Assembly (NCBI GenBank): GCA_002337385.1
Contig: DDFY01000008.1
Coordinates: 220,907 to 284,906 of the forward strand
DNA: 64,000 nucleotides
Source of the DNA: Erythrobacter sp. UBA1916
GTDB lineage: Bacteria; Pseudomonadota; Alphaproteobacteria; Sphingomonadales; Sphingomonadaceae
Direction of reading: 5' to 3'
The notes beneath the pieces were generated by a model. The model had not been told where the DNA came from, did no database searches, and saw only the letters and a program-made list of their open reading frames with translations. The position numbers and the translations under genes are program-made. This document shows positions 1 to 7,483 of this stretch, in pieces. Each line of letters starts with the position of its first letter. Position 1 is the first letter of the stretch.

Positions 1-1
1 G

Positions 2-736
2 CAGGCACTGGCGCCCTATTGCATCGGCGGGCCATGGGGCCGGTTGCTCGATGCCGAGGCAGAACGGTTCGGTGAAGCCGACGTGCAGGCGTTCGAGACC
101 GAGGGTCTGGTCGGCGCCGGATCGGCCGCAGCCGTGCTTTCCTACCTCTTCCACCGGATCGAGGGCAGGCTCGACGGCTCGCCCACACTCATCATTATCG
201 ATGAGGGCTGGCTCGTCCTCGACAGCCCGGACTTCGCCGCGCAGCTGCGCGAATGGCTGAAGACGCTGCGCAAGAAGAACGCGAGCGTGGTCTTCGCCAC
301 GCAGAGCCTTGCCGATATCGAGACGTCGAGTATCGCGCCGGCCATTATCGAGAGCTGCCCGACACGCATCTTCCTACCCAATGAGCGCGCGGCTGAGCCG
401 CAGGTTGCAGCCATCTATGAGCGGTTTGGACTCAATGCCCGCCAGATCGAGATATTGAGCCGGGCGACGCCGAAGCGCGATTATTACTGCCAGTCGAGGC
501 GCGGCAACCGGTTGTTCGAGCTGGGCCTGGGCGAAGTGGCGCTAGCCTTCGCCGCAGCGTCTTCCAAGACCGACCAGCTCACCATCGCCGAGATCATGGA
601 AACGCATGGGTCATCGGCTTTCGCCACCGAATGGCTGCGCCATCGCGGCTGCGGCTGGGCCATCGAACTGTTGCCCGAGGCTTCCGCCTCCGGGAACCAC
701 CTTTCCCTCACGCCAGATCTGGAGATTGAATCATGA
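2..736 (+). CDS. trbE: TrbE conjugal transfer ATPase, C-terminal part (cut by window edge)
   Basis: VirB4-class ATPase that powers pilus assembly and substrate transfer at the inner membrane. The reading frame is open to the first base of the window, so only about the last 245 residues are visible and the Walker A part is missing. The Walker B strand is clear (TLIIIDEGW), followed by the family's KNASVVFATQS segment (sensor-like Gln) and a conserved IIESCPTRIFLPN stretch. The stop overlaps the trbJ start by 4 bp (ATGA), the usual trbE-trbJ order. Full-length TrbE is about 800 aa. The assignment rests on these motifs plus operon order. Confidence 0.93.
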   Translation, partial: QALAPYCIGGPWGRLLDAEAERFGEADVQAFETEGLVGAGSAAAVLSYLFHRIEGRLDGSPTLIIIDEGWLVLDSPDFAAQLREWLKTLRKKNASVVFATQSLADIETSSIAPAIIESCPTRIFLPNERAAEPQVAAIYERFGLNARQIEILSRATPKRDYYCQSRRGNRLFELGLGEVALAFAAASSKTDQLTIAEIMETHGSSAFATEWLRHRGCGWAIELLPEASASGNHLSLTPDLEIES

Positions 737-1452
737 AACTGCCCCATATGCGCCATGCCCTTATGACCGGTGTTCTTGCCGCCACGAGCATCGTCGGTCT
801 TGCCGCTATGAGCCCGGCTCACGCGCAGTTCGGCGGGATCGTTTATGATCCCACGAATTACGCGCAGAATGTACTGACCGCCGCCAGGTCGCTCGAACAG
901 ATCAACAATCAGATCCGGCAAATCCAGAACCAGGCGACCAGCCTCGTTAACGAGGCGCGCAATCTAGCTTCGCTGCCGTACAGCTCGCTTCAGGCCTTGC
1001 AGGATCAGGTCAGCGAGACGCAGCGGCTGCTCGGTGAAGCCCAACGCATCGCCTATGATGTGCAGCAGATCGAGCAGGCGTTCACCGATCGCTATAAGGG
1101 ATCGGCACTCACCGGCAACAACGCCCAAATGATCGCCAATGCCAATGCGCGCTGGGAAGACAGCGTTGGCGCCTTTCAGGATTCGCTCAAGGTGCAGGCG
1201 GGCGTCGTCGGCAATATCGACGGCGCTCGCACTACGATGGACGATCTGGTCTCGGTCAGCCAGTCCGCGACCGGCGCGCTGCAGGCCAGCCAGGCGGGCA
1301 ATCAGCTTCTCGCGCTGCAATCGCAGCAGCTTGCCGATCTGACCGCGCTGGTCGCGGCACAGGGCCGGGCGCAGGCGCTCGATTCCGCGCGACAGGCGGC
1401 CGAGGAAGCTGAGGGGCGCGAGCGCTTCCGCCGTTTCTTCGGGCGCGACTGA
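733..1452 (+). CDS. trbJ: TrbJ, P-type conjugal transfer protein
   Basis: VirB5-like minor pilus/periplasmic protein of the Trb mating-pair apparatus. Residues 1-32 form a Sec signal peptide with an AHA-Q cleavage site. The mature part is Gln-rich and helical (repeated QINNQIRQIQNQ-like heptads), typical of TrbJ. It is 239 aa, near the usual 240-260. The start overlaps trbE by 4 bp and the next gene begins 1 bp after its stop, so the genes are translationally coupled. The extreme C-terminus ends in RRFFGRD, a tail motif that reappears in the two TrbK-like proteins of this element. Confidence 0.93.
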   Translation: MKLPHMRHALMTGVLAATSIVGLAAMSPAHAQFGGIVYDPTNYAQNVLTAARSLEQINNQIRQIQNQATSLVNEARNLASLPYSSLQALQDQVSETQRLLGEAQRIAYDVQQIEQAFTDRYKGSALTGNNAQMIANANARWEDSVGAFQDSLKVQAGVVGNIDGARTTMDDLVSVSQSATGALQASQAGNQLLALQSQQLADLTALVAAQGRAQALDSARQAAEEAEGRERFRRFFGRD

Positions 1453-1453
1453 G

Positions 1454-1714
1454 ATGAGTCGAACGGCCAGAATCTCGGGCGTCGCGGCAATCGCCGGGAT
1501 CATGCTGGCCGTGGCGATCGTCGCCTTGAGCGAGCCGGACGACTTACCGCGCGAAGCGGTTCTGCCCGTCGTCGAAGAAAGCGAGCCGCAGGAGATGCTG
1601 GCGCGCGAACTCGAACGCTGCGCAACGCTCATCATGCCCGATACGGCTTGCGAACAGGCCTGGGCGGAAAAGCGCCGACGCTTCTTCGGCAGCGATGAGG
1701 GCGAACGGCGATGA
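1454..1714 (+). CDS. TrbK-like small membrane protein (entry-exclusion type)
   Basis: Eighty-six residues with one N-terminal membrane segment (about residues 8-26) and a short periplasmic tail. It occupies the position between trbJ and trbL where 'alternative TrbK' proteins occur in proteobacterial ICEs. Family hallmarks seen: ERC...ACEQAW near the end, two cysteines about 12 residues apart, and a terminal RRRFFG motif. There is no lipobox, unlike RP4 TrbK. In RP4 TrbK gives entry exclusion; for this family that role is only inferred. It overlaps trbL by 4 bp. Confidence 0.75.
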   Translation: MSRTARISGVAAIAGIMLAVAIVALSEPDDLPREAVLPVVEESEPQEMLARELERCATLIMPDTACEQAWAEKRRRFFGSDEGERR

Positions 1715-2988
1715 ACGATACCGGCGTCATCGACAGCTTCCTGGGCGTCTTTACCGGTTATATCGATTCCGGCTTCGGTCTGCTGGGCGGTGAGGTCGCA
1801 TTCCTCTCGACCACGCTGATAGCCATCGATGTCACCCTTGCCGGCTTGTTCTGGGCCTGGGGCGCGGACGAGGATGTGTTGCAGCGGCTCGTCAAGAAGA
1901 CGCTCTATATCGGTATCTTCGCGTTCATCATCGGCAATTTCTCCACGCTGGCGACGATCCTGTTCGAAAGCTTCGCGGGGCTGGGGCTCAAGGCGAGTGG
2001 TGATGCGCTCAGCCTCGCGGAGTTCATGCAACCCGGTTCCATCGCCGCAACCGGGCTCGACGCCGCCCAGCCCCTGATCGACGCCACAGAAGCGTTCAGC
2101 AGCATCTGGTCGGTGTTCGCGAATCTCGCCATCATTCTCGTGCTGCTGATCGCCTGGCTGATCGTGGTGCTCGCGTTCTTCATCATCGCGGTGCAGGTCT
2201 TCATCACCCTCATTGAGTTCAAGCTGGTGACGTTCGCCGGCTTTGTTCTCCTGCCCTTCGCCTTTTTCGGTCGCACGGCCTTCATGGCCGAGCGCGTGCT
2301 GGGCCATATCGTCTCGACCGGCATTAAGGTGCTGGTGCTTGCGATCATCACCGGCATCGGCACCACCCTGTTCAGTCAGTTCACCGTTTCCATGGGGCCA
2401 GAGCCCGATGCCGAGCAGGTCATGGCAATCACGCTGGCCGCGCTGGCGCTGCTCGGCCTTTCCATCTTCGGCCCCGGGATTGCCAACGGCATCGTCACCG
2501 GCGGTCCCCAACTTGGCGCAGGAGCCGCGGCCGGAACCGCGCTGGCTGCCGGTGGCGCTCTGGTCGGCGGTGCGGCGGCCGCCCGGCTTGGCGCGGGCGC
2601 AGTGGCAGGTGCGATCGGCGGCACGACAAGAGGCGCGGCGTACGCGTCCGGCGCCGCGCGCGGCGCCTATGCCGCTGGCTCATTCGGCAAGAGCGGCAGC
2701 GCGGCCGTCGCTGGCGGCGTAGCCGGTGCTGGCAAGGCTGCCGCAGGAGCCGTGCTGTCGCCGCTCAGAAAGGCGGCCGGATCACTCAAGGAAAGCCATC
2801 GCGCGGGTCTGGGCGCAACCGCCGATAAGGCGGGAAGCGCTGTCTCCTCTTCATCACAGCCTGCATGGGCCGCCGCGATGAAACGCCGTCAGTCAGCCGC
2901 TCATGGCGCGACTGTTGCCGCACATACGCTGAAGGCTGGTGACAGCCACGGTGGCGGTTCCGGTCCCGATATTCGCGAGAAGGATTGA
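1711..2988 (+). CDS. trbL: TrbL/VirB6-like polytopic transfer channel protein
   Basis: Inner-membrane component of the transfer channel. The N-terminal 270 residues hold about six hydrophobic segments; the remaining 150 are low-complexity Gly/Ala-rich and Ser/Lys-rich sequence, as in TrbL of P-type systems. It is 425 aa, within family range. ATGA overlap with the preceding trbK-like gene and 4 bp before trbF confirm operon order J-K-L-F. The Gly/Ala-rich tail creates long spurious open frames on the other strand. Confidence 0.93.
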   Translation: MNDTGVIDSFLGVFTGYIDSGFGLLGGEVAFLSTTLIAIDVTLAGLFWAWGADEDVLQRLVKKTLYIGIFAFIIGNFSTLATILFESFAGLGLKASGDALSLAEFMQPGSIAATGLDAAQPLIDATEAFSSIWSVFANLAIILVLLIAWLIVVLAFFIIAVQVFITLIEFKLVTFAGFVLLPFAFFGRTAFMAERVLGHIVSTGIKVLVLAIITGIGTTLFSQFTVSMGPEPDAEQVMAITLAALALLGLSIFGPGIANGIVTGGPQLGAGAAAGTALAAGGALVGGAAAARLGAGAVAGAIGGTTRGAAYASGAARGAYAAGSFGKSGSAAVAGGVAGAGKAAAGAVLSPLRKAAGSLKESHRAGLGATADKAGSAVSSSSQPAWAAAMKRRQSAAHGATVAAHTLKAGDSHGGGSGPDIREKD

Positions 2989-2992
2989 TACA

Positions 2993-3676
2993 ATGTTCCG
3001 ACGCGCCTCCATTCGCTACGCTCAGACGCCTGAACCCGTCACGCCTTATCAGCGCGCGGCGCAGGTCTGGGATGACCGCATCGGCTCCGCGCGTGTTCAA
3101 GCTCGGAACTGGCGGCTTGCTTTTTTCGGTGCACTGGCAATTTCCGGTGGTCTGGCTGGCGGACTCGTCTGGCAATCCGCCCGCGGCCACATCGTGCCTT
3201 GGGTGGTGCAGGTGGACAAGCTCGGCGAAGCGCAGGCGGTCGCGCCTGCCGAGGCCGACTACCGGCCCACCGACCCGCAGATCGCCTTCCATCTCGCGCG
3301 CTTTCTCGAGCACGTCCGTTCCATTCCGTCCGATCCGGTGATCGTGCGGCAGAACTGGCTGCGTGCCTATGAGTTCACCACCGACAAGGGCGCGCTGGCG
3401 CTCAACGATTACGCGCGTGCCAACGATCCTTTCGCCGATATCGGGCGCGTAGCCGTGGCAGTCGATGTGTCGAGCGTGATCCGCGCTTCCGACGACAGCT
3501 TCCGCGTGGCCTGGACCGAGCGTCGCTATCAGGACGCACAATTAGTCGAGACGAGCCGTTGGTCGGCGATCCTCACCGTTGCGGTGCAGACGCCGCGTGA
3601 CCCCGATGCCCTGCGCACCAATCCGCTCGGCATTTTCGTGCATTCCATCAACTGGTCAGAGGAGCTGTCGCAATGA
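2993..3676 (+). CDS. trbF: TrbF/VirB8-like conjugal transfer protein
   Basis: VirB8-like bitopic inner-membrane protein that nucleates the core complex. It has a short cytoplasmic N-terminus with the conserved TPYQRAAQVWDDRIGSARVQ-like segment, one membrane helix at about residues 43-60, then a periplasmic NTF2-like domain. It is 227 aa, normal for TrbF. The start at 2993 is preferred to in-frame upstream codons inside trbL because it follows the trbL stop directly and gives the standard N-terminus. The end overlaps trbG by 4 bp. Confidence 0.93.
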   Translation: MFRRASIRYAQTPEPVTPYQRAAQVWDDRIGSARVQARNWRLAFFGALAISGGLAGGLVWQSARGHIVPWVVQVDKLGEAQAVAPAEADYRPTDPQIAFHLARFLEHVRSIPSDPVIVRQNWLRAYEFTTDKGALALNDYARANDPFADIGRVAVAVDVSSVIRASDDSFRVAWTERRYQDAQLVETSRWSAILTVAVQTPRDPDALRTNPLGIFVHSINWSEELSQ

Positions 3677-4689
3677 CATATCCGCCAATCTCCCGCGCTG
3701 CTCCGGCGATTTTGCTGGTCTGCGCTACCGCACTTTCCGGCTGCGCCACAACGTCGGCCGATCTGCCCGATATTGCCTATGATGATCCACCGGGTGAGAT
3801 CGCCGCCACGCTTGCACCGGACCCGCCTCAGCCGGTCGAAGTGGTTGCCATACCCGAACCGTTGCCACTCCCGGGACAGTTAAAGCCGGTCGCACTAGCG
3901 GAGCAAAATCCCGAACCCGCCGATCCGTGGAAACGTATCGGCGCGGCCAATGATGCCGCGCGCGTGCAACCGGTCCGCGACGGCTTTCTCAATGCTATCC
4001 AGCAATACCCTTGGGCCGAAGGCGCGCTCTATCAGGTCTACACTGCGCCCGGTCAGGTCACAGACATTGCCTTGCAGGAAGGCGAGCAGCTTGTCGGCCC
4101 TGGACCGGTCGCGGCCGGCGATACCGTGCGCTGGATCATCGGAAGTACGGTGAGCGGCAGCGGCGGAGCAGCCCGCGTGCATATCCTCGTCAAGCCGACC
4201 CGGCCCGACATTGCCACCAATCTTGTCATCAATACCGATCGGCGCAGCTATCATCTGGAACTGCGCGCAACTCCTGAGACATATATGGCCTCGGTCTCCT
4301 GGATCTATCCGCAAGACGAGCTGATCGCCTTGCGAAATCGGAACGCAGTGGCGGCATCCACCGCACCCGTGGCCGATGGTGTCGATTTGTCTACGCTCAA
4401 TTTCCGATACCGCATCGAGGGCGACCGCATGCCATGGAAGCCCGTGCGGGCTTTCGACGACGGACGGCAGGTGTTTATCGAGTTTCCCGCCGGAATCGCG
4501 CAGGGCGAGATGCCGCCGCTCTTCGTGACGGGGGCCGCCGGCGATGCCGAGCTGGTCAACTACCGCGTGCGAGGCCGCTATATGGTAGTGGACCGGCTGT
4601 TCGCGGGCGCTGAACTGCGCCTCGGCGACAAGCGCAGCGAACGGCGTGTGCGCATCCTTCGCACCGACGGCAAGCGCCGGAGGCGGTGA
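3673..4689 (+). CDS. trbG: TrbG/VirB9-like outer-membrane lipoprotein
   Basis: VirB9-like component of the outer-membrane core complex. The N-terminus is a lipoprotein signal with lipobox LSGC (Cys at about residue 24). A Pro-rich linker follows, then the beta-rich VirB9/CagX domain with the characteristic YHLELRAT and FRYRIEGDRMPWKP-like segments, and it ends in a basic tail. It is 338 aa, as expected. Its start overlaps trbF and its stop touches trbI, so it is part of one transcript. Confidence 0.93.
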   Translation: MTYPPISRAAPAILLVCATALSGCATTSADLPDIAYDDPPGEIAATLAPDPPQPVEVVAIPEPLPLPGQLKPVALAEQNPEPADPWKRIGAANDAARVQPVRDGFLNAIQQYPWAEGALYQVYTAPGQVTDIALQEGEQLVGPGPVAAGDTVRWIIGSTVSGSGGAARVHILVKPTRPDIATNLVINTDRRSYHLELRATPETYMASVSWIYPQDELIALRNRNAVAASTAPVADGVDLSTLNFRYRIEGDRMPWKPVRAFDDGRQVFIEFPAGIAQGEMPPLFVTGAAGDAELVNYRVRGRYMVVDRLFAGAELRLGDKRSERRVRILRTDGKRRRR

Positions 4690-5921
4690 TGGCTGAGCCC
4701 AACGAAAGCGCCCAGGTCGATCCGGTCGTGCAGGAAGTAACGGCGCAACCCGGATCCACCGATCCGCGCCCGTTCCAGCTTCGCGGACCCACACCAAGCG
4801 TCATGCGCCTGTCGCGAAAGGCATTGGCGGTGCTTGGCATAGTGGCCGGTCTCGGCATCGGCGGCGCGCTTACCTATGCGCTGCAGCCGCCCGGCGAGCG
4901 GGCAGGCGAGGAACTCTTCAATACTGACAGCCGCGCCACGAGCGAGGCAATTACATCGGGGCCGAAAGACTATGGCGACGTGCCCAAGCTCGGAGACCCG
5001 CTTCCCGGCGATCTCGGCGGCCCGATCGTCGCGGCGCGCGAACGTGGCGAGAATGTGCCGGTGCCGCCGGTCGGTGCGCAGCCCGATCCGCGCGCCCAGG
5101 CCGAGGAAGCCGCGCGCCAGCGCGCAGCACAAGAACGCGATGCGGCGCGGACCAGCGCGGTTTTTCTCGGTGGTGGGTCTGCGGGAGGAGTGAGTGCGAT
5201 GCCGTCCGTTCCGGTCTTACCTGACCTTGCGGCACAAGCGCCAGCCGATCAGGACGGAGCCGCACTGCAAAGCGATCAGCCAGCCCAGCTCGCCTTTCTT
5301 GAGCAGGCATCCGACCAGCGCATGGCAAGTGCAGAGCGGCTGACCGCGCCCGCGTCGCACAACGTCCTTCAAGCGGGCAGCATCATCCCGGCCGCGCTCA
5401 TCACCGGCATTCGCTCCGATCTCCCCGGCCAGATCACCGCGCAAGTCACGGCAAATGTCTACGACAGCCCTACGGGGCGCATCCTGCTTATTCCGCAGGG
5501 CGCGCGGCTGATCGGCGAATACGATAGCGATATTGTCGCTGGGCAGACCCGCGTACTGCTTGCCTGGGATCGGCTCATCATGCCGAACGGCCGCTCGATC
5601 ATCCTTGAGAGCCAGCCCGGTGCCGATCCGGCGGGGTTCGCTGGTTTGCAGGACGGGGTGAACCACCATTGGGGCAATCTGCTCCGGGCCGCGGCTATTT
5701 CGACGTTGCTTGGCGTAGGCGCCGAGTTGGGCGCGGACAGTGATGACGATCTGACTCGCGCGCTGCGTCGAGGATCACAAAGCACTATCAATCAGACAGG
5801 CCAGCGGATCGTCTACCGGCAGTTGAACGTGCAGCCCACGCTGACCGTCCGGCCGGGGCATCCCTTGCGCGTGATCCTGGCCCGCGACCTCATATTGGAG
5901 CCGGTGGGAGGCTCGCGATGA
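4689..5921 (+). CDS. trbI: TrbI/VirB10-like core complex protein
   Basis: VirB10-like protein spanning both membranes and relaying ATPase energy to the channel. It has a cytoplasmic N-terminus, one membrane helix at about residues 44-62, a Pro/Ala/Glu-rich periplasmic spacer to about residue 165, and the C-terminal VirB10 beta-barrel domain (IPQGARLIGEYDS, LLAWDRLIMPNGRSI, then the HPLRVILARDL end). The start can be GTG 4686 or ATG 4689; the ATG overlaps the trbG stop by one base and is chosen. It is 410 aa. Confidence 0.93.
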   Translation: MAEPNESAQVDPVVQEVTAQPGSTDPRPFQLRGPTPSVMRLSRKALAVLGIVAGLGIGGALTYALQPPGERAGEELFNTDSRATSEAITSGPKDYGDVPKLGDPLPGDLGGPIVAARERGENVPVPPVGAQPDPRAQAEEAARQRAAQERDAARTSAVFLGGGSAGGVSAMPSVPVLPDLAAQAPADQDGAALQSDQPAQLAFLEQASDQRMASAERLTAPASHNVLQAGSIIPAALITGIRSDLPGQITAQVTANVYDSPTGRILLIPQGARLIGEYDSDIVAGQTRVLLAWDRLIMPNGRSIILESQPGADPAGFAGLQDGVNHHWGNLLRAAAISTLLGVGAELGADSDDDLTRALRRGSQSTINQTGQRIVYRQLNVQPTLTVRPGHPLRVILARDLILEPVGGSR

Positions 5922-6139
5922 CGAAACTGAAGCTTGGGCTGCTGGTTGACGACAAGCCGGTAAAGGTCACGGTCGAACTACCGGCTACCGTCCATCGCGA
6001 CCTTGTCGCCTATGCTGCCGCGCTGGCGGCCGAGACCGGTGGCGATGCCGTCCCGCCGGAAAAACTGATCGCGCCGATGCTGGCCCGGTTCATGGCGACC
6101 GATCGGGCTTTTCGCCGGCATCGTTCCCAAGCGAACTGA
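5918..6139 (+). CDS. DUF2274 protein, last gene of trb operon
   Basis: Seventy-three-residue soluble protein. The opening KLKLGLLVDDKPVKVTVELP and the ending with FMATDRAF mark the DUF2274 family, which habitually follows trbI in proteobacterial ICEs. No biochemical role is known. It looks like a small ribbon-helix-helix-type fold (beta strand, then two helices), which would suggest DNA binding, but that is inference. It overlaps trbI by 4 bp and ends the rightward operon, facing the leftward lysR/trbK-like pair 19 bp away. Confidence 0.85.
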   Translation: MTKLKLGLLVDDKPVKVTVELPATVHRDLVAYAAALAAETGGDAVPPEKLIAPMLARFMATDRAFRRHRSQAN

Positions 6140-6158
6140 CGGCGACTTATATCCCGCC

Positions 6159-6440
6159 TCAATTGCCAAAGAACCGCTTTGACCGCGCCCTGCCGTCTGC
6201 TTCCACGGCCGCCATTTCGGCATTGAAGCATTCGTCGCCGCGAACCGTTCCTTCCGCGCATTGTGCCTGGACATGCCGCGCTTCGTCGAGATGGGCGGCG
6301 AAATACTGCTTGCCGCGTGGTCCGGCTTTAGCCGAAGCTGCAATGCTTGCCGTCTGCGGAGCGGGTGCGATGGCAGGCCGCAATACAAATCCGGCGCCAA
6401 ATCCGATGAGCGCGATGATGAGTGTCTTGCGTTGAGTCAT
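6159..6440 (-). CDS. Second TrbK-like protein, opposite strand
   Basis: Ninety-three residues: a hydrophobic N-terminal helix (about residues 7-24) followed by a short extracytoplasmic tail with AQCAEG...DECFNAEM and the terminal KRFFGN. The spaced cysteines and RFFG ending match the TrbK-like protein at 1454-1714 and the tail of TrbJ, so it is probably a divergent paralogue. A good ribosome site (gggagagg) sits inside the end of lysR and the start overlaps the lysR stop by 4 bp, so the two are co-translated. An entry-exclusion or regulatory role is conjecture. Confidence 0.65.
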   Translation of the reverse strand: MTQRKTLIIALIGFGAGFVLRPAIAPAPQTASIAASAKAGPRGKQYFAAHLDEARHVQAQCAEGTVRGDECFNAEMAAVEADGRARSKRFFGN

Positions 6441-7384
6441 GACTGTTCCTCTCCCGATTGTTGAGCCGATGGCGCCCGCGCCGGGATGGGCGGCAGCGAA
6501 TAGCGGACGGCCACGAAATCGAGGAACCGGCGTAGAACGGGATTTTCATTATCCTCGCGCCAATAGCCCGAATAGCCAATCCGTATATGGCCGTTGGTTT
6601 CATGGACTTCGCGGAACACCACATTCGGCACCTGAATGCCGAGTGCGGATTCCGCGACGACCGAGATCCGTCCGCCAAGTGCGATGACGCTGAGTACTGT
6701 GTCGCGGCTCACATCCTCCATGTCTATCTCGGGCGCGTAGCCTGGCATTCCTAGCTTGCCCAAGAGCAGGTTGCGCGTTTCAGGACCGGGATCGCGCGCC
6801 GTCAGCAGGAAGCGTTCGTCGGTCAGGTCGGTCCAGTGAAGCCGGTCACGCTCGGCAAGCGGATGACCTTCCGGCATCGCCACGAGGATACGCTCGCTCC
6901 AGAATGGGCGGCTCATCAGTCCCCGATAAGGAGCCTCGCCGATCATGATCGCGATGTCGAGCAACCTGTTCTCGATTCCCGCGAGCAGTATATCGCGGCC
7001 CCGCTCGAAGCCGCGTACCTTCACATCGGGAAACCGCTCGCCGAACTCGCTGACTGTCGCACGAAGATTTCCGGCTGAAAATGAGGTGTAAAAGCCAATT
7101 GCGAGCCGGCCGGCGTGGCCGGTCTTCGTTGCACGAACCCAGTCGTTCAATTCCTCGAATTCGTTCACGATCCGCTGGGCCGTCTCCAGATAGGTTCTGC
7201 CGTTCGGCGTCAGAGTCGCGCCACGTGTCTTTCGGTCGAAGAGAACTATTCCGAGCCGCCTTTCGACTTCCAGTACATGCCGACTGAGCGTGGCCTGCTT
7301 GATGTTGAGAAGACGCGCCGCACGGCTGAAACTTCCTGCCTCCGCGGCCGCGATCAGATAGCGAAGCTGGCGTAATTCGATCAC
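6437..7384 (-). CDS. LysR-family transcriptional regulator
   Basis: 315-aa LTTR. The N-terminal winged HTH is intact (ELRQLRYLIAAAEAGSFSRA, then LSRHVLEVERRLG), followed by a type 2 periplasmic-binding-like effector domain. GTG 7384 is chosen because it gives the standard LTTR N-terminus MIELRQLRYL; an in-frame TTG at 7396 is less likely. It is co-transcribed with the second trbK-like gene. ICEs of the Tn4371 type carry a LysR gene (traR) beside their transfer genes, so it may control transfer, but the adjacent metal genes are an alternative target. Confidence 0.9.
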   Translation of the reverse strand: MIELRQLRYLIAAAEAGSFSRAARLLNIKQATLSRHVLEVERRLGIVLFDRKTRGATLTPNGRTYLETAQRIVNEFEELNDWVRATKTGHAGRLAIGFYTSFSAGNLRATVSEFGERFPDVKVRGFERGRDILLAGIENRLLDIAIMIGEAPYRGLMSRPFWSERILVAMPEGHPLAERDRLHWTDLTDERFLLTARDPGPETRNLLLGKLGMPGYAPEIDMEDVSRDTVLSVIALGGRISVVAESALGIQVPNVVFREVHETNGHIRIGYSGYWREDNENPVLRRFLDFVAVRYSLPPIPARAPSAQQSGEEQS

Positions 7385-7483
7385 TAACTCTCTCAAATGA
7401 CAATACTAACCAAACCTCTGAAATCATCGAAGCTGCCAGAAGCCAGCGGAAATGCTCCGCTCATGCTTAACCAAGGTGCAATT

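Noticed and set aside
964..2511. Long open frame on the minus strand over trbJ-trbL (515 codons)
   Set aside because: Antisense to well-supported trb genes, low-complexity charged composition; a shadow of high-GC coding sequence.
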